Notes: a model not told the origin generated them from the sequence alone. Shown: positions 1 to 10,152, numbered from the stretch's first letter. The stretch: DNA of 64,000 nucleotides from Bhargavaea sp. CC-171006 (GCF_009761675.1 NZ_QUZH01000022.1:57964-121963), one strand, 5' to 3'. Program-made: numbers and translations.

Positions 1-573
1 TGGCAGGGCTTCCTCAAATGCCGCCCCGGCCGCATAGGCTTCCGCAATCCGGTCGGAAAGCCGGACACCCGCCAATTCCCTGGTGGCCTGGCGGACCTCC
101 TTATAAAGCCTTGCCGCCTCCGCATAGCGTCCGCCATCCAAAAGAAGCTCGGCTTTGGCGAACTTCACCGCGGGCTCGTCCGGGAGGATCCCTTCGGCTT
201 CCTCGACCTTCCTCAGAGCCGCTTCCGCCATTCCGGCCATCTGATAGTAGTCTGCGAGAACAAGAAGTGCCTGCGGATACTCTTCGTCCTGCGGTCCCAC
301 AGAAGTCAGCAGCAGGAGGGCCTCATCTTCCTCACCGAGCTCGATAAGCACCTGTGCCCGGTCGATCTTCAGCTGTGCCTCTTCCGGCATCAGCGACATC
401 ATGCCCTCATAAAGCGTGTCCGCCTCCTGAAGGAACCCGTACTCGGCCAGAAATCCAGCAGCCATATAGCGAGTCTCCATATCGGGGGAAGCCCCGATTT
501 CGAGAATGAGCGATTCCGCTTTCTTGAATTCGCCATCCAGAATATATTGTTGAAGTTGTTCGATTGTCTCCAT
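1..573 (-). CDS. ypiA: TPR-repeat protein, YpiA-like (C-terminus beyond window edge)
   Basis: The frame is open from an ATG at 573 to the window edge, so only the first 191 residues are seen. The protein starts METIEQLQQYILDGEF and is a run of amphipathic helix pairs of about 34 residues with the A/G/Y spacing of tetratricopeptide repeats (for example LADYYQMAGMAEAALRKVEE and AELLLDGGRYAEAARLYKE). There is no signal peptide, so it is probably cytosolic, and TPR arrays bind partner proteins. In Bacillus, ypiA follows aroA (called aroE there), the arrangement seen here. The exact function is unknown. Family assignment is firm; the symbol rests on synteny. Confidence 0.75.
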   Translation of the reverse strand, partial: METIEQLQQYILDGEFKKAESLILEIGASPDMETRYMAAGFLAEYGFLQEADTLYEGMMSLMPEEAQLKIDRAQVLIELGEEDEALLLLTSVGPQDEEYPQALLVLADYYQMAGMAEAALRKVEEAEGILPDEPAVKFAKAELLLDGGRYAEAARLYKEVRQATRELAGVRLSDRIAEAYAAGAAFEEALP

Positions 574-639
574 CAGTATTCACCCGTCCCCGCATTTTTC
601 ATACTTCAATGCTACTGGAAGCAAGGCTTCCTTCACAAG

Positions 640-660
640 AAAAAAGCCCCTCCAGGGAGC
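640..660 (-). terminator. Terminator after aroA
   Basis: Read on the minus strand, a 5-bp stem (gctcc/ggggc, one wobble pair) with a 5-base loop is followed directly by six T. It begins right after the aroA stop codon and so separates the aromatic operon from ypiA. The stem is short. Confidence 0.6.
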
Positions 661-1953
661 TTATTCTCCGCGGAGGGAATCCAGATGTCCGAAAAATTCC
701 GGGTAGGAAATCGCGATGCATCCGGGGTCCTGAAGTTCAACGGGACCGTCCGTGACAAGCGCCGCAATCCCGGCCATCATACCGATGCGGTGGTCCCCCC
801 TTGAATCAAGGGCGGCGCCCGACAGTTTCGTCGGACCATGGATGACCATGCCGTCGGCTGTAGGAGAGATGTCCGCCCCGAGTTTTCCAAGTTCTTCGGC
901 AACGGCAGCGATGCGGTCCGTCTCCTTGACCCGGAGCTCTTCCGCATCACGGATCACGGTCGTCCCCTCGGCCTGTGTCGCCAGAAGGGCGATCACCGGA
1001 ATCTCATCGATCAGGCGGGGGATCAGGTCGCCGCCGATTTCGGTCCCCTTCAGGGAAGACGAGCGGATGGTGACTGCTCCGCGCCGCTCAGAATCATCTG
1101 TGTCGGTCACGTCCACCTCAAAATCGGCGCCCATTGCTTTCAGGACGTCGATCATGCCTGTGCGCGTAGGATTCAGACCAACGTTTTTGAGAACCACTTC
1201 ACTATCCGGCACCATCGCTGACGCTGCCAGGAAGAACGCCGCCGACGATATGTCGCCGGGTACATCCACATGGACCGGTGTGAGCTCCTGGCCGCCCCGC
1301 AGAGTAATGACGCCGTCCTCCGACTGAACGTCCATCCCGAAATTGCGCATCATCCGCTCCGTATGGTCGCGGGAGACTTCCTTCTCGCGGATGACCGACG
1401 TTCCACCGGCGCGCATTGCGGCAAACAGGATAGCCGACTTGACCTGCGCGCTCGCGACAGGCATCTCGTAGTCGATGGGGCTGAGAGGCCCCCCCAGGAC
1501 CGAAATCGGTGTGTACTGGGCCCCCTCGCGGCCGCGGATATCGGCCTCCATCTGTTTGAGCGGGCCGGTCACTCTCTTCATCGGCCGTTTGGCGATCGAC
1601 TCATCCCCCGCAATTACCGAATGGACTCGTGAGCCGGCAAGGATTCCGAGCATCAGGCGTGTGGTCGTGCCGGAGTTTCCGGTGTAGAGAATATCCGCCG
1701 GCTCCTGCCACCCGTCTATGCCGGGACTTTCGATCACCAGTTCCGTTCCGTTGCGGCTGATATCCGCTCCGAGCAGGCGGAAGCATTCGATTGTACGCAG
1801 GCAATCCTCGCCAGGCAGAAAACCAGAGACTGTCGTACGGCCCTTTGCGATTCCCCCGAACATGACCGCCCGGTGAGAGATGGATTTGTCTCCCGGCACG
1901 GAAATTGTGCCGCGTAGTGGTGCCCGCGGGTAATTCAGTGTCATCTTGTCCAT
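661..1953 (-). CDS. aroA: 3-phosphoshikimate 1-carboxyvinyltransferase (EPSP synthase)
   Basis: Joins phosphoenolpyruvate to shikimate-3-phosphate to give EPSP, the sixth step of the shikimate pathway, in the cytosol. The 430-residue protein has the family length. It carries SVPGDKSISHRA near the start (substrate-binding Lys/Ser), LYTGNSGTTTRLM, and the C-terminal RVKETDRI and GDHRIGM motifs. It is the last gene of aroC-aroB-aroH-hisC-tyrA-aroA, 21 bases after tyrA, with a G-rich ribosome site before the ATG. A second in-frame ATG three codons in is possible. B. subtilis names this gene aroE. Confidence 0.95.
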   Translation of the reverse strand: MDKMTLNYPRAPLRGTISVPGDKSISHRAVMFGGIAKGRTTVSGFLPGEDCLRTIECFRLLGADISRNGTELVIESPGIDGWQEPADILYTGNSGTTTRLMLGILAGSRVHSVIAGDESIAKRPMKRVTGPLKQMEADIRGREGAQYTPISVLGGPLSPIDYEMPVASAQVKSAILFAAMRAGGTSVIREKEVSRDHTERMMRNFGMDVQSEDGVITLRGGQELTPVHVDVPGDISSAAFFLAASAMVPDSEVVLKNVGLNPTRTGMIDVLKAMGADFEVDVTDTDDSERRGAVTIRSSSLKGTEIGGDLIPRLIDEIPVIALLATQAEGTTVIRDAEELRVKETDRIAAVAEELGKLGADISPTADGMVIHGPTKLSGAALDSRGDHRIGMMAGIAALVTDGPVELQDPGCIAISYPEFFGHLDSLRGE

Positions 1954-1974
1954 TTGTTCCGGCCCCCTGCCCTG

Positions 1975-3081
1975 TTAGGTAATGTAGATATCGTAATTCG
2001 TCCGTTCGCTCAGCAGTATTCGGCCCTTTTCCCTGTCTTCGGTCGTCTGGAAGCTGACAACCATGATTCCGAAGACGTCCGTGCGCGATTCGACGATGCG
2101 CACGTTCGTGATCGAGATGCCTGCATCTGCCAGAGACCCTGCGATTTCGGAAATCGCACCCGGACTGTCCGGGATATTGACATTGAGGTCGAACGTCGTG
2201 TAGAGCGCACCCTGCGACTTGGCCGGCAGTGTGTCCCGGTATGCCTTCGCCCCGCCGTAGAATTCATGGATCGATTCGGCGTCACCCGACTCGATCATTT
2301 CTCGTACGGCATTCATCTCCTCGATCCACAGGTCGAGCTGATCGATCAGCTCATCGCGATTTTGCAAAGTGATGTCACGCCACATGACCGGATCAGAAGA
2401 AGCGATTCTCGTGATGTCGCGGAACCCGCCAGCAGCCAGTTCCCGTGTGAACGGCATCTCTTCCGTCTCCTGTTCAAGCCTGCGTACGAGGGAGGCCGCG
2501 ACAACATGCGGAAAATGGCTGACGACGGCTGTCATGGTGTCATGTTCTGCTGCGGAGACAACCGCCGTCTTGGCCTTTGTCACCGACAGGAAAGATTCCA
2601 GCTTCCTCACAGCCGGAGCATCCTTCCGTCCGGCCGGTGTCAGCAGGTAATATGCGTTCTCGAAAAGGTGCTCACGGGCTGCGCGCACGCCGCTCTTGTG
2701 TGAGCCTGCCATCGGGTGGCCGCCGACAAAAACTGCATTGCCCCCGGCGAACCTTCCGGCTTCTTCCATGATCCAGGTTTTCGTGCTTCCCGTATCGGAA
2801 AGGATGGCGCCTTCTTTCAGATTCCATCCGGAAGCGGCTTCTTTCAGCATCCTCACTGTTTCATTTACGGGTGTGGCAAAAAATATGTAATCACAGCCTT
2901 CGGCAGCCTCTGCTGCCGATCCGGCCGAATGGTGGATCACACCAAGCGTCTGTGCCTCACGGAGCGTCACCGGATCGGCATCGAAGCCTGTGACTGTAAC
3001 GTTTCCGTGGCGCTGGATCGCCAGGGCGAGGGATCCGCCAATCAGGCCGAGGCCGATGATTGCAGCTTTCAACTCAGACAA
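1975..3081 (-). CDS. tyrA: Prephenate dehydrogenase with ACT domain
   Basis: Oxidative decarboxylation of prephenate to 4-hydroxyphenylpyruvate with NAD+, the committed step to tyrosine. A Rossmann nucleotide site GLGLIGGSLA lies at residues 10-19. The central region has the family motif GGHPMAGSHKSG. A C-terminal ACT domain (about residues 295-368, beginning YTTFDLNVNIPDSPGAISEI) suggests feedback control by tyrosine. The start is a TTG with GGGAG nine bases upstream. It lies between hisC and aroA as in Bacillus. Confidence 0.95.
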   Translation of the reverse strand: MSELKAAIIGLGLIGGSLALAIQRHGNVTVTGFDADPVTLREAQTLGVIHHSAGSAAEAAEGCDYIFFATPVNETVRMLKEAASGWNLKEGAILSDTGSTKTWIMEEAGRFAGGNAVFVGGHPMAGSHKSGVRAAREHLFENAYYLLTPAGRKDAPAVRKLESFLSVTKAKTAVVSAAEHDTMTAVVSHFPHVVAASLVRRLEQETEEMPFTRELAAGGFRDITRIASSDPVMWRDITLQNRDELIDQLDLWIEEMNAVREMIESGDAESIHEFYGGAKAYRDTLPAKSQGALYTTFDLNVNIPDSPGAISEIAGSLADAGISITNVRIVESRTDVFGIMVVSFQTTEDREKGRILLSERTNYDIYIT

Positions 3082-3107
3082 AACCCAACACTCCCATCAA
3101 ACACTGC

Positions 3108-4211
3108 TTACGCTTCGGACACTCCTTGCGCAAGCACTTCTTCAAGCGCGGCAAGCAGTCCCTCATTATCTTCCCGGGTCCCCACGGTGATGCGCACATA
3201 TCCCGGTGTCCCAAGCTTGTCGCCGCTGCGCACGATATACCCGCGCTTCAGCAGCTCATCTGCAGCAGCGTCGGCGCTTCCCTTCACTTCCATCAGCACG
3301 AAGTTCGCTTCCGAGCGTGGACATTTCAGCCCGTGCGCCTCCGCAAAACGGGCGTACTGTTCCTTTCCTGCCTCGTTCTGCTGACGGGTGCTGTCAATGA
3401 ACGGCTGGTCCCGGAGCGCAAGGGCAGCAGCCTGCTGGCCCAGGACATTCGTGTTAAACGGCGGACGGACAGGATCGAGCTTTGCGATCAACTCTTCCTT
3501 TCCAATTGCATAGCCGACACGGAATGCCGCAAGTCCATACGCCTTCGAGAAAGTGCGAAGCACGAGAACGTTCGGGAATTCTTCGACCAGGTCAAGCGGA
3601 TCCCCGTATGACGGATCCGTAACAAATTCATGATAAGCATTGTCGACAACGACCAGCACATGCTCCGGAACCTCCCGGATAAAGGCTTTCAGGTCCTTTT
3701 GGGGGATGATGCCCCCGGTCGGATTGTTTGGCGTGCACAGCCATACGATTGAAGTGTTTTCGTCGATGGCCTTCAGCATGCCGTCAAGGTCATGGCTGAA
3801 ATCTTCAAGGAGCGGGACTTCTCTGATCTCCGCACCCTGAATGCGAGCGTTGTGCCGATACTGCGGGAACGAAGGCCACGGCATGACCGTATTGTCGTTT
3901 TCGGACAGCAGTGCCCGGGAAAGGATGACGATCAGCTCATCCGATCCTGCACCGAACAGGAGCTGCCGGGGGGTTATGCCCAGCTTGGCGGACAGCGCCT
4001 CCCGCAGGCCGGTCGCATAGCCATCCGGATAAAGTGCGGTTTCAAGTCCGGCTTCCGCGATGAATTTCTTGACTTCAGCGGAACAGCCGAACGGGTTTTC
4101 GTTCGAGGCAAGCTTGACGATGCGATGAAGGCCGAACTCTTTCTTGACCTCCCCGATTGTCTTACCCGGCTCATAGGCCCGCATGCCTTCCAGTCGAGGA
4201 TTCCATCTCAT
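3108..4211 (-). CDS. hisC: Histidinol-phosphate / aromatic aminotransferase
   Basis: PLP-dependent class-I aminotransferase. In Bacillus this enzyme serves both histidine synthesis (imidazole acetol phosphate to histidinol phosphate) and transamination of prephenate-derived keto acids. Features seen: SNENPFG near residue 36, CTPNNPTGG near 159, and the PLP lysine in FSKAYGLAAFR (Lys223). Length, 367 residues, is normal. Its ATG overlaps the aroH stop (ATGA), indicating translational coupling. In B. subtilis six trp genes stand between aroH and hisC; here the two are directly joined. Confidence 0.93.
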   Translation of the reverse strand: MRWNPRLEGMRAYEPGKTIGEVKKEFGLHRIVKLASNENPFGCSAEVKKFIAEAGLETALYPDGYATGLREALSAKLGITPRQLLFGAGSDELIVILSRALLSENDNTVMPWPSFPQYRHNARIQGAEIREVPLLEDFSHDLDGMLKAIDENTSIVWLCTPNNPTGGIIPQKDLKAFIREVPEHVLVVVDNAYHEFVTDPSYGDPLDLVEEFPNVLVLRTFSKAYGLAAFRVGYAIGKEELIAKLDPVRPPFNTNVLGQQAAALALRDQPFIDSTRQQNEAGKEQYARFAEAHGLKCPRSEANFVLMEVKGSADAAADELLKRGYIVRSGDKLGTPGYVRITVGTREDNEGLLAALEEVLAQGVSEA

Positions 4212-4600
4212 CTTGCTCCCTCCTTTTCCGCAGCCGCACCGGCCAGATCCGGCCGCAGGCGGACGGCTTCGTTCCTGTAGACATGTTTGATTTCTTTTTG
4301 AGTCTTTACAGTATTCGCATGCATAAGCAGGCGGATGCAGAGAGGCAGCGCACCGGGCACATCCATCTCATGGGTGCACATGACCGGCACATACTCCCAG
4401 CCTTCCATCGTCCTGACAGCCTTGGCAGGGAATCCCGAAGAAATATCCGTTGTGGTCGAGATGATCACCGAGACGATTTCTTCCGGTTCCAGCCCATTCT
4501 GTTCCGCCATTTCCCGAGCGAGAGCGGCGGTCTCCTGCATGATCTGCTGCTCTTCATCTGCCGTGATGCATGTTGCACCGCGGATGCCCCTTACCATCAT
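4208..4600 (-). CDS. aroH: Chorismate mutase, monofunctional AroH type
   Basis: Rearranges chorismate to prephenate, the branch to Phe and Tyr. The 130-residue protein is the small AroH-class mutase, starting MVRGIRGATC and ending in the VYRNEAVRLRPDLA segment typical of the family. The RLLMHANT stretch around residue 90 includes the active-site arginine. The start ATG overlaps the aroB stop by a few bases; an adjacent second ATG at 4597 is equally possible. The gene is tightly coupled to aroB and hisC. Confidence 0.95.
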   Translation of the reverse strand: MMVRGIRGATCITADEEQQIMQETAALAREMAEQNGLEPEEIVSVIISTTTDISSGFPAKAVRTMEGWEYVPVMCTHEMDVPGALPLCIRLLMHANTVKTQKEIKHVYRNEAVRLRPDLAGAAAEKEGAR

Positions 4601-5688
4601 TCCGGTCTCACCCCCGTGCGTATTCTGAACTCCCTGTCGGCCTCCCGGCAGTCCTCTTCCGTGACACGACTGACATACGGCGCGCCGGCTTCCGGAAGGA
4701 GGACGAAGTGGAGGTCGCCGAAGGAAGCTTTTTTATCTTTTTTCATGTAACCGAACAATTCCTCAAATGAATAATCTTTAACCGACTTCAGCGGATAACC
4801 GTTTCTTGCGGCAAATTCCTGGAGGGCGTCGGTCAATTCCCTGCCGGCCCCGGCCTTTTGCTCGCTCAGGATCAGTGCGTAAATCATCCCGATCATGACC
4901 GCCTCTCCGTGGGTAAGCCCCCCATAGCCCGCAGCCGCCTCTACGGCGTGGCCGTATGTATGGCCAAAGTTAAGATACTTGCGGACGGAGCCTTCCCGCT
5001 CATCCCGGCCGACAATTTCCGCTTTCACGCGGATGCCGCGGACGATGTGGCGGATCAGTTCCTCTTCACCCATTTTGTCGAGCTCAAGCGTGTGGAGCAT
5101 CTCCGGTGCGTCTTCCTTGGATGAGATCAGCACATGCTTGACCGCCTCGGCCATACCCGACCGGATTTCCACTTCGGGTAGCGTCCGGAGAAGCTCTGTA
5201 TCGTACAGGACCGCGATCGGCTGATGAAATGCCCCGGTCATATTCTTGCCGCCGGGAAGGTTGATCGCGGTCTTGCCGCCGACAGAACTGTCATGTGCCA
5301 GAATCGTCGTCGGACACTGGATAAAGCGGATTCCCCGCATGTAGGCCGCCGCCGCATAGCCGGCAAGGTCACCGCATGCTCCACCGCCGAAAGCGATCAG
5401 TACGGATTTCCTCGTGCATCCCGCTTCCAGGAGAAATTGCTGTGAGTGTCCGAACCACTCGAGCGTTTTGCAGGATTCGCCTGACGGAACATCCAGCCAG
5501 GCGGCATCTCTGCCCGCTCCGCCCAGAGCCGAACGCAGCCGGTCTCCGTGAAGGGCGGACACTTTTTCATCCGCAATGACAGCGACCCGGTCAGCATCGG
5601 CAAGAAAGCTCTCAAGCTCCCGCAGCGCGCCAGGTCCCACCACCACGTCGTAGCTGCGTTCCTGCGTCTCTACCCTGACTGTCTCCAT
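4597..5688 (-). CDS. aroB: 3-dehydroquinate synthase
   Basis: Second step of the shikimate pathway: DAHP to 3-dehydroquinate, using NAD+ and a divalent metal. Diagnostic stretches are GGGACGDLAGYAAA, FIQCPTTILAHDSSVGGKTAIN and the metal-ligand region LNFGHTYGHAVE with GLTHGEAV. The length of 363 residues is normal. The ATG at 5688 has GGGAG about nine bases upstream and lies two bases after the aroC stop, so it is co-translated with aroC. Confidence 0.96.
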   Translation of the reverse strand: METVRVETQERSYDVVVGPGALRELESFLADADRVAVIADEKVSALHGDRLRSALGGAGRDAAWLDVPSGESCKTLEWFGHSQQFLLEAGCTRKSVLIAFGGGACGDLAGYAAAAYMRGIRFIQCPTTILAHDSSVGGKTAINLPGGKNMTGAFHQPIAVLYDTELLRTLPEVEIRSGMAEAVKHVLISSKEDAPEMLHTLELDKMGEEELIRHIVRGIRVKAEIVGRDEREGSVRKYLNFGHTYGHAVEAAAGYGGLTHGEAVMIGMIYALILSEQKAGAGRELTDALQEFAARNGYPLKSVKDYSFEELFGYMKKDKKASFGDLHFVLLPEAGAPYVSRVTEEDCREADREFRIRTGVRPE

Positions 5689-5690
5689 CT

Positions 5691-6872
5691 TCAGAACTCC
5701 CGTGCGTAAGCGAGGAATTCCCCGATGTTCTTTTTGAGTCCTTCGATTGTGTCACTATGGAATGTTTCGGAAATGGCTTTTGCCACTTCCCATGCAACAA
5801 CATGTTCAGCGACAACGGAGGCCGCAGGCACCGCACAGCTGTCGGAGCGCTCGATGCTTGCCTTGAAAGGTTCTTTCGTATCGATATCAACACTCTCAAG
5901 CGGTTTGTATAGCGTCGGAATCGGCTTCATGACGCCGCGGACCACGATCGGCATGCCTGTAGTCATGCCGCCCTCGAAACCGCCCAGATTGTTCGTGCGG
6001 CGGCGGTAGCCGTCTTCTTCAGTCCATTCGATTTCGTCGTGCACTTCACTGCCCGGCAGCCGTGCCATTTCGAATCCGAGGCCGAACTCGACGCCTTTGA
6101 ACGCATTGATCGAGACCATTGCGCCTGCAATTTTCGAATCCAGTTTGCGGTCGTATTGCACATAACTTCCGACTCCCGGAGGGCAGCCATCGACAATGAC
6201 TTCAACAACGCCGCCGATTGAGTTGCCGGCTGCCTTCGCATCATCGATCGCCTGTTTCATCTTTTCCGACGCTTCCGGATCGATGCAGTAAACATCATCC
6301 GCAGACGCAATTTCTCGGATCTCATTGACCGTCTTGCCGTTCCGGAGGGTCATGTCGGCCTTCACGCCGCCGATTTCGGCCACATGTGCCGTCACTTCAA
6401 TGCCCAGCGCCTTCAGAAAGCTCTTGGCAACGGAGCCGACCGCAACCCGCATGGTCGTTTCCCGGGCGGACGAGCGCTCAAGCACGTTGCGGAGATCTCG
6501 GTGGCCATACTTCATCCCGCCGACAAGGTCAGCATGTCCGGGACGCGGACGAGTTACACGGCGCTTGATGTCATCGGGATCGACATCTTCCGGCAGTGGT
6601 TCGATTCCCATGATCTTTGTCCAGTGTTTCCAGTCATCATTCGTCACGGTCAGTGCGACCGGTGCACCGATCGTTTTTCCGTGGCGAACACCCGCCGTGA
6701 TCTCTACTGTATCTTTCTCGATCTGCATCCTCCGGCCCCGGCCGTATCCGCCTTGTCTTCTGGAAAGGTCCCGGTTGACGGCCTCCGCCGTCAGTTCAAG
6801 GTTGGACGGAAGTCCTTCTATGATTGCGGTCAGCTGCGGACCGTGGGATTCACCCGCTGTCAAATATCTCAT
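5691..6872 (-). CDS. aroC: Chorismate synthase
   Basis: Converts EPSP to chorismate with reduced FMN, the last step of the shared aromatic pathway. Family signatures are GESHGPQL at the N-terminus, the RPGHADL segment and a C-terminal [14 protein letters not shown] motif. The start was placed at the ATG at 6872 ([12 protein letters not shown], 393 residues). It has a G5 ribosome site eight bases upstream, whereas the upstream in-frame ATG at 6899 has none. This is the first gene of the aromatic operon. B. subtilis calls it aroF. Confidence 0.95.
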   Translation of the reverse strand: MRYLTAGESHGPQLTAIIEGLPSNLELTAEAVNRDLSRRQGGYGRGRRMQIEKDTVEITAGVRHGKTIGAPVALTVTNDDWKHWTKIMGIEPLPEDVDPDDIKRRVTRPRPGHADLVGGMKYGHRDLRNVLERSSARETTMRVAVGSVAKSFLKALGIEVTAHVAEIGGVKADMTLRNGKTVNEIREIASADDVYCIDPEASEKMKQAIDDAKAAGNSIGGVVEVIVDGCPPGVGSYVQYDRKLDSKIAGAMVSINAFKGVEFGLGFEMARLPGSEVHDEIEWTEEDGYRRRTNNLGGFEGGMTTGMPIVVRGVMKPIPTLYKPLESVDIDTKEPFKASIERSDSCAVPAASVVAEHVVAWEVAKAISETFHSDTIEGLKKNIGEFLAYAREF

Positions 6873-7068
6873 TCTGCTACCCCCAGGCTCTAAATACATT
6901 TAATTTTCTTACCACTATAACATAACCCTCCGACCGAATCATTCGGATTTTCTCATAAAACACAAGGGTTCTGACACCATCCGCAAATGAAAACGCTCTC
7001 TTTTTAAAAAGTACCAAAAGAAGTAATCGGGGGAGCTTTTTCTTCCCAAAACCCGGTCCGGTTCAAAT

Positions 7069-7093
7069 AAAAAAAGCCCGGCAGGCGCCGGGC
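7069..7093 (-). terminator. Terminator after ndk
   Basis: On the minus strand a perfect 7-bp GC stem (gcccggc/gccgggc) with loop gcct is followed by seven T. It isolates ndk from the aromatic operon. Confidence 0.9.
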
Positions 7094-7099
7094 ATCGGG

Positions 7100-7546
7100 T
7101 CAGTTGACCCAGTTGTTGATTTGCTTTTCGTAGGAAACGAGTTCTTCCTGGTTGAAGAACAGATTGATTTCGCGCTCAGCGCTTTCAGGAGAGTCGGAAC
7201 CGTGGATGATGTTTTTGCCGACTGTGACAGCGTAGTCACCGCGGACAGTGCCAGGTGCCGATTCTTTCGGGTTGGTTGCACCCATCATGAGGCGTGCAGT
7301 CGAGATGACGTTTTCGCCTTCCCAGACCATTGCGAAAACAGGGCCGGATGTGATGAATTCAACAAGCTCCCCGAAGAATGGACGCTCTTTATGCTCACCG
7401 TAGTGCTGTTCTGCGAGCTCCTGAGGGATTTGCATCAGCTTTGCTCCGGCGAGTTGGAAGCCTTTCTTTTCGAAGCGGCTGACGATTTCACCGATCAGAT
7501 TACGTTGGACGCCATCTGGCTTGACCATGAGAAATGTTTTTTCCAT
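7100..7546 (-). CDS. ndk: Nucleoside diphosphate kinase
   Basis: Balances nucleoside triphosphate pools by transferring the gamma phosphate between nucleotides through a phospho-histidine. [15 protein letters not shown] at the N-terminus and the catalytic NIIHGSDS motif (His115) are diagnostic; length is 148 residues. AAGGAG lies upstream of two close ATGs (7552 and 7546). The second matches the family N-terminus and was chosen. It stands alone between the aromatic operon and the hepT group. B. subtilis has cheR at this junction, which is absent here. Confidence 0.95.
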   Translation of the reverse strand: MEKTFLMVKPDGVQRNLIGEIVSRFEKKGFQLAGAKLMQIPQELAEQHYGEHKERPFFGELVEFITSGPVFAMVWEGENVISTARLMMGATNPKESAPGTVRGDYAVTVGKNIIHGSDSPESAEREINLFFNQEELVSYEKQINNWVN

Positions 7547-7648
7547 TTGCATGTACACTCCTTGTGAGTTGAGGGTGTGCGGCGAAGCCGCCTTCAAAAT
7601 GGTACCACTCGCACGGACGCACTTTCAACAAAAGATGCGCACGTGCGG

Positions 7649-8623
7649 TCAGAATTTCCGTTTTCCGATAAATTTCGCAATCCGGATAAGCGAATCCCGG
7701 TCAGGTATATCCGGGAGAGACTCCGCTTCACGCAGTGCTTTTTCCAGATACCGGTCGCTGATGCGCACCGATTCCCGGATCGCTTCCGAATCCTTCATGC
7801 TGTCAAGCAGCTTTGCTACCCCATCATTGCTGAGGCGGCCTTCCAGCGCGTCAAGCAGCCTCGGGCGCATTCTTGGATCTTGGAGACCGATGATGGCCGG
7901 AAGGGTGATATTGCCCGAAAGAAGGTCGCCACCGGCCGGTTTGCCCAGCTGCTTCTCCGTTCCCGTAAAGTCGAGAAGATCATCTGTGATCTGGAAAGAC
8001 ATTCCGACATAATAGCCGAAGCGTTTCAGCTTCCTGACCGTCTGGGGATCCGCACCTGCCACGAGACCGCCCAACTCGCAGCTTGATGCTATGAGCAGAG
8101 CAGTCTTCCGCTTGATCCTGCGAAGGTAATCCCTCAGATTCTGCTCCGTCGCGAACTTGTCCTCGATCTGGATGATCTCACCGACGCATATCTCAATCAT
8201 GGTCTGCGAAAGAACACGATGGATTTCCGGGTCTTCCAGCTCGCCGATGATCTCAAGCGACCGGCCGAGCAGGAAATCTCCGACATACATGGCTGCATGG
8301 TTCCCGTACATCGACTTTACCGTCCGCTCGCCGCGGCGCAGGTCGGCATCATCAATGACATCATCATGCACAAGAGATGCCATATGGATCAGCTCAAGCG
8401 GAACAGCCGCCTTTGCCGTCACCGCCGGATTGTAGTCGCCAAATTTGGATGCGAGAAGCGTGAAGACCGGACGGATCCGCTTGCCTCCCGAACCGATCAG
8501 TGCCAGGCAGGCTCCTTCCAGCATGGGAGATTCCGAATGGACCGACCGATTCAGCTCTCGCTCAATATATTCGAGATCCGGACGGAACTCTGAGTAGATG
8601 GACTTGAGTTTCAACTTCTCCAA
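7649..8623 (-). CDS. hepT: Heptaprenyl diphosphate synthase, catalytic component II
   Basis: Large subunit of the two-part trans-prenyltransferase that builds the C35 side chain of menaquinone-7 from farnesyl diphosphate and isopentenyl diphosphate. The first aspartate-rich motif is at residues 87-92 (DDVIDDADLRRG) and the second is QITDDLLDF. The substrate-binding GSGGKRIRP is also present. The start is TTG with GGAAGG eight bases upstream. It is the third gene of hepS-menG-hepT, so partner subunit and product-using methyltransferase are adjacent. Confidence 0.93.
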   Translation of the reverse strand: MEKLKLKSIYSEFRPDLEYIERELNRSVHSESPMLEGACLALIGSGGKRIRPVFTLLASKFGDYNPAVTAKAAVPLELIHMASLVHDDVIDDADLRRGERTVKSMYGNHAAMYVGDFLLGRSLEIIGELEDPEIHRVLSQTMIEICVGEIIQIEDKFATEQNLRDYLRRIKRKTALLIASSCELGGLVAGADPQTVRKLKRFGYYVGMSFQITDDLLDFTGTEKQLGKPAGGDLLSGNITLPAIIGLQDPRMRPRLLDALEGRLSNDGVAKLLDSMKDSEAIRESVRISDRYLEKALREAESLPDIPDRDSLIRIAKFIGKRKF

Positions 8624-8653
8624 GAGAAAAACCTTCCCCGCTTTTAGTTCTCG

Positions 8654-9355
8654 TTATCTCCGCTTGTACCCGATATGCCCTGCAGCCGCCCCGCCACTGA
8701 ACGGTTTGTAGCGGATGCCTTCGAATCCGGTATCCGCGAAGATTCCGGCAAGCGTCCGTGCGTCCGGGAACGTGTCCGCGGATTCCTGCAGCCACTGGTA
8801 CTCTTTGTAGCTCTTGGCAAACAGCCGTCCAAAAAGCGGCATGATATGGTTAAAGTAGAGCTTGAAAGCCTGGCGATATCCGGGCAATGTCGGCTGGGAT
8901 GTTTCCAGGCAGGCGACCATCCCGCCCGGCTTCAGTACCCGGTGTATCTCGGAAAGCGCCTTCCGGAGATCAGGAACATTGCGTAGGCCGAAACCGACCG
9001 TGACGTAGTCGAAGCTGTTGTCCGGGAACGGAAGATCCATCGCATTCCCTTCTACAAGACGGATGTTCGGACGGTCTTCGGTCTTCTCTTTCGCAACGCT
9101 CAGCATATTGGCCGAAAAGTCAAGGCCGGTCACTTCTCCTGATGATCCCGCAGCATCGGCCAGTGCAATGGTCCAGTCACCTGTTCCGCAGCATACGTCG
9201 AGTGCGGAAGCCCCTTTTGTGACTTCCATCTTTGCCATCATTTCTTTGCGCCATGCCTTGTGCATCTGGAAACTGATGACCGAGTTCATCGTATCGTAGT
9301 TATCCGAAATCTTCTCAAACACGTCATGGACCCGTCGCTCTTTTTGTGTCTCCAA
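8654..9355 (-). CDS. menG: Demethylmenaquinone methyltransferase
   Basis: SAM-dependent C-methylation of demethylmenaquinone, the last step of menaquinone synthesis. The Rossmann SAM site is [16 protein letters not shown], followed by the UbiE/MenG signatures [17 protein letters not shown] and [10 protein letters not shown]. The region begins TTGAGCAGTTTG. The first TTG (9364) abuts the ribosome site and overlaps the hepS stop. The second TTG (9355) has AAGGA nine bases upstream and gives the usual N-terminus [13 protein letters not shown], so it was preferred. Confidence 0.93.
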   Translation of the reverse strand: METQKERRVHDVFEKISDNYDTMNSVISFQMHKAWRKEMMAKMEVTKGASALDVCCGTGDWTIALADAAGSSGEVTGLDFSANMLSVAKEKTEDRPNIRLVEGNAMDLPFPDNSFDYVTVGFGLRNVPDLRKALSEIHRVLKPGGMVACLETSQPTLPGYRQAFKLYFNHIMPLFGRLFAKSYKEYQWLQESADTFPDARTLAGIFADTGFEGIRYKPFSGGAAAGHIGYKRR

Positions 9356-9360
9356 ACTGC

Positions 9361-10152
9361 TCAATCCTTTTTTCCCGTCTGTATGGAAGCCGGTTCGGTG
9401 ATACGGTAGATTCCGGCGATTGCCGGCACCAGGTCTCCCGTACGGTTTCCAAACGTCGCGGTTTCTTCAATCAGCCGGCCGGCGTGAAACTGGCGGCAGC
9501 GGTCCAGAACCCGGGCAGCCTCCGCAGGGTTGCCGCTGATGCCTTCTGAACGCAGAAAGGCATTCAAAAATGGCGTGCGCCCCCCTTCACGGAGGATCCG
9601 GGATTCACCGTGAAGCCGGCAGGCGGTCAGCCCATGCCGCGCTGCCGCTTCATACTGCCCATACCCCCGTTCCATCAGAAAAGCGGAAACCGTCCCGGAC
9701 TCAATCGTTTCGATATAAGACAAAAGCGGTTCCGGAGAATCTCCCTCACGGTGTTCATAAAGGCGGATTTTCCTTTCACTCATCTCAGTGACCGACGCTG
9801 AGAGCCCGCGGATCAGATGGATATCTTCCATTTCTGCAAGGATGCGGTAATGGACTCCACTGTAGTAGTCACCTGCCAAAACTGTCAGCTGTCCCTGAAG
9901 GTTTTCCGACGCCTCCCTGCCGATTGAATCGTGTGCGGAGAACGCAGCATAAAGTGCACCTGCCGCAACAGCAGACAGCCGGTCCTTTTCCTCCCATTGT
10001 TCGCCGAAGAATTTCGGCAGCAGAAGGGAGGTCAGGACCGGAACAGGGACAACCGGCCGCCCGGTATGCTTCAGAAGCGTCCGGTTCGCCAGCAGCCGGC
10101 TGATTTCATCGTTCAATTGTTCAACTTCTGTATGTAGATTTGTTGGGTTCAT
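9361..10152 (-). CDS. hepS: Heptaprenyl diphosphate synthase, component I
   Basis: Small, non-catalytic subunit of the heptaprenyl diphosphate synthase, thought to set chain length with HepT. It is mostly helical, with no Asp-rich motif, and contains [10 protein letters not shown] and [10 protein letters not shown] as seen in the HEPPP_synt_1 family. Recognition is from family features plus the classic hepS-menG-hepT order behind mtrB. ATG 10152 ([12 protein letters not shown]) was chosen, with GGAG ten bases upstream. A GTG at 10173 would add seven residues. Confidence 0.87.
   Translation of the reverse strand: MNPTNLHTEVEQLNDEISRLLANRTLLKHTGRPVVPVPVLTSLLLPKFFGEQWEEKDRLSAVAAGALYAAFSAHDSIGREASENLQGQLTVLAGDYYSGVHYRILAEMEDIHLIRGLSASVTEMSERKIRLYEHREGDSPEPLLSYIETIESGTVSAFLMERGYGQYEAAARHGLTACRLHGESRILREGGRTPFLNAFLRSEGISGNPAEAARVLDRCRQFHAGRLIEETATFGNRTGDLVPAIAGIYRITEPASIQTGKKD

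Noticed and set aside
6873..7068. Possible T-box or other leader RNA before aroC
   Set aside because: No T-box core, specifier arrangement or anti-terminator could be found; only a plain spacer with a weak -10-like TATAGT.
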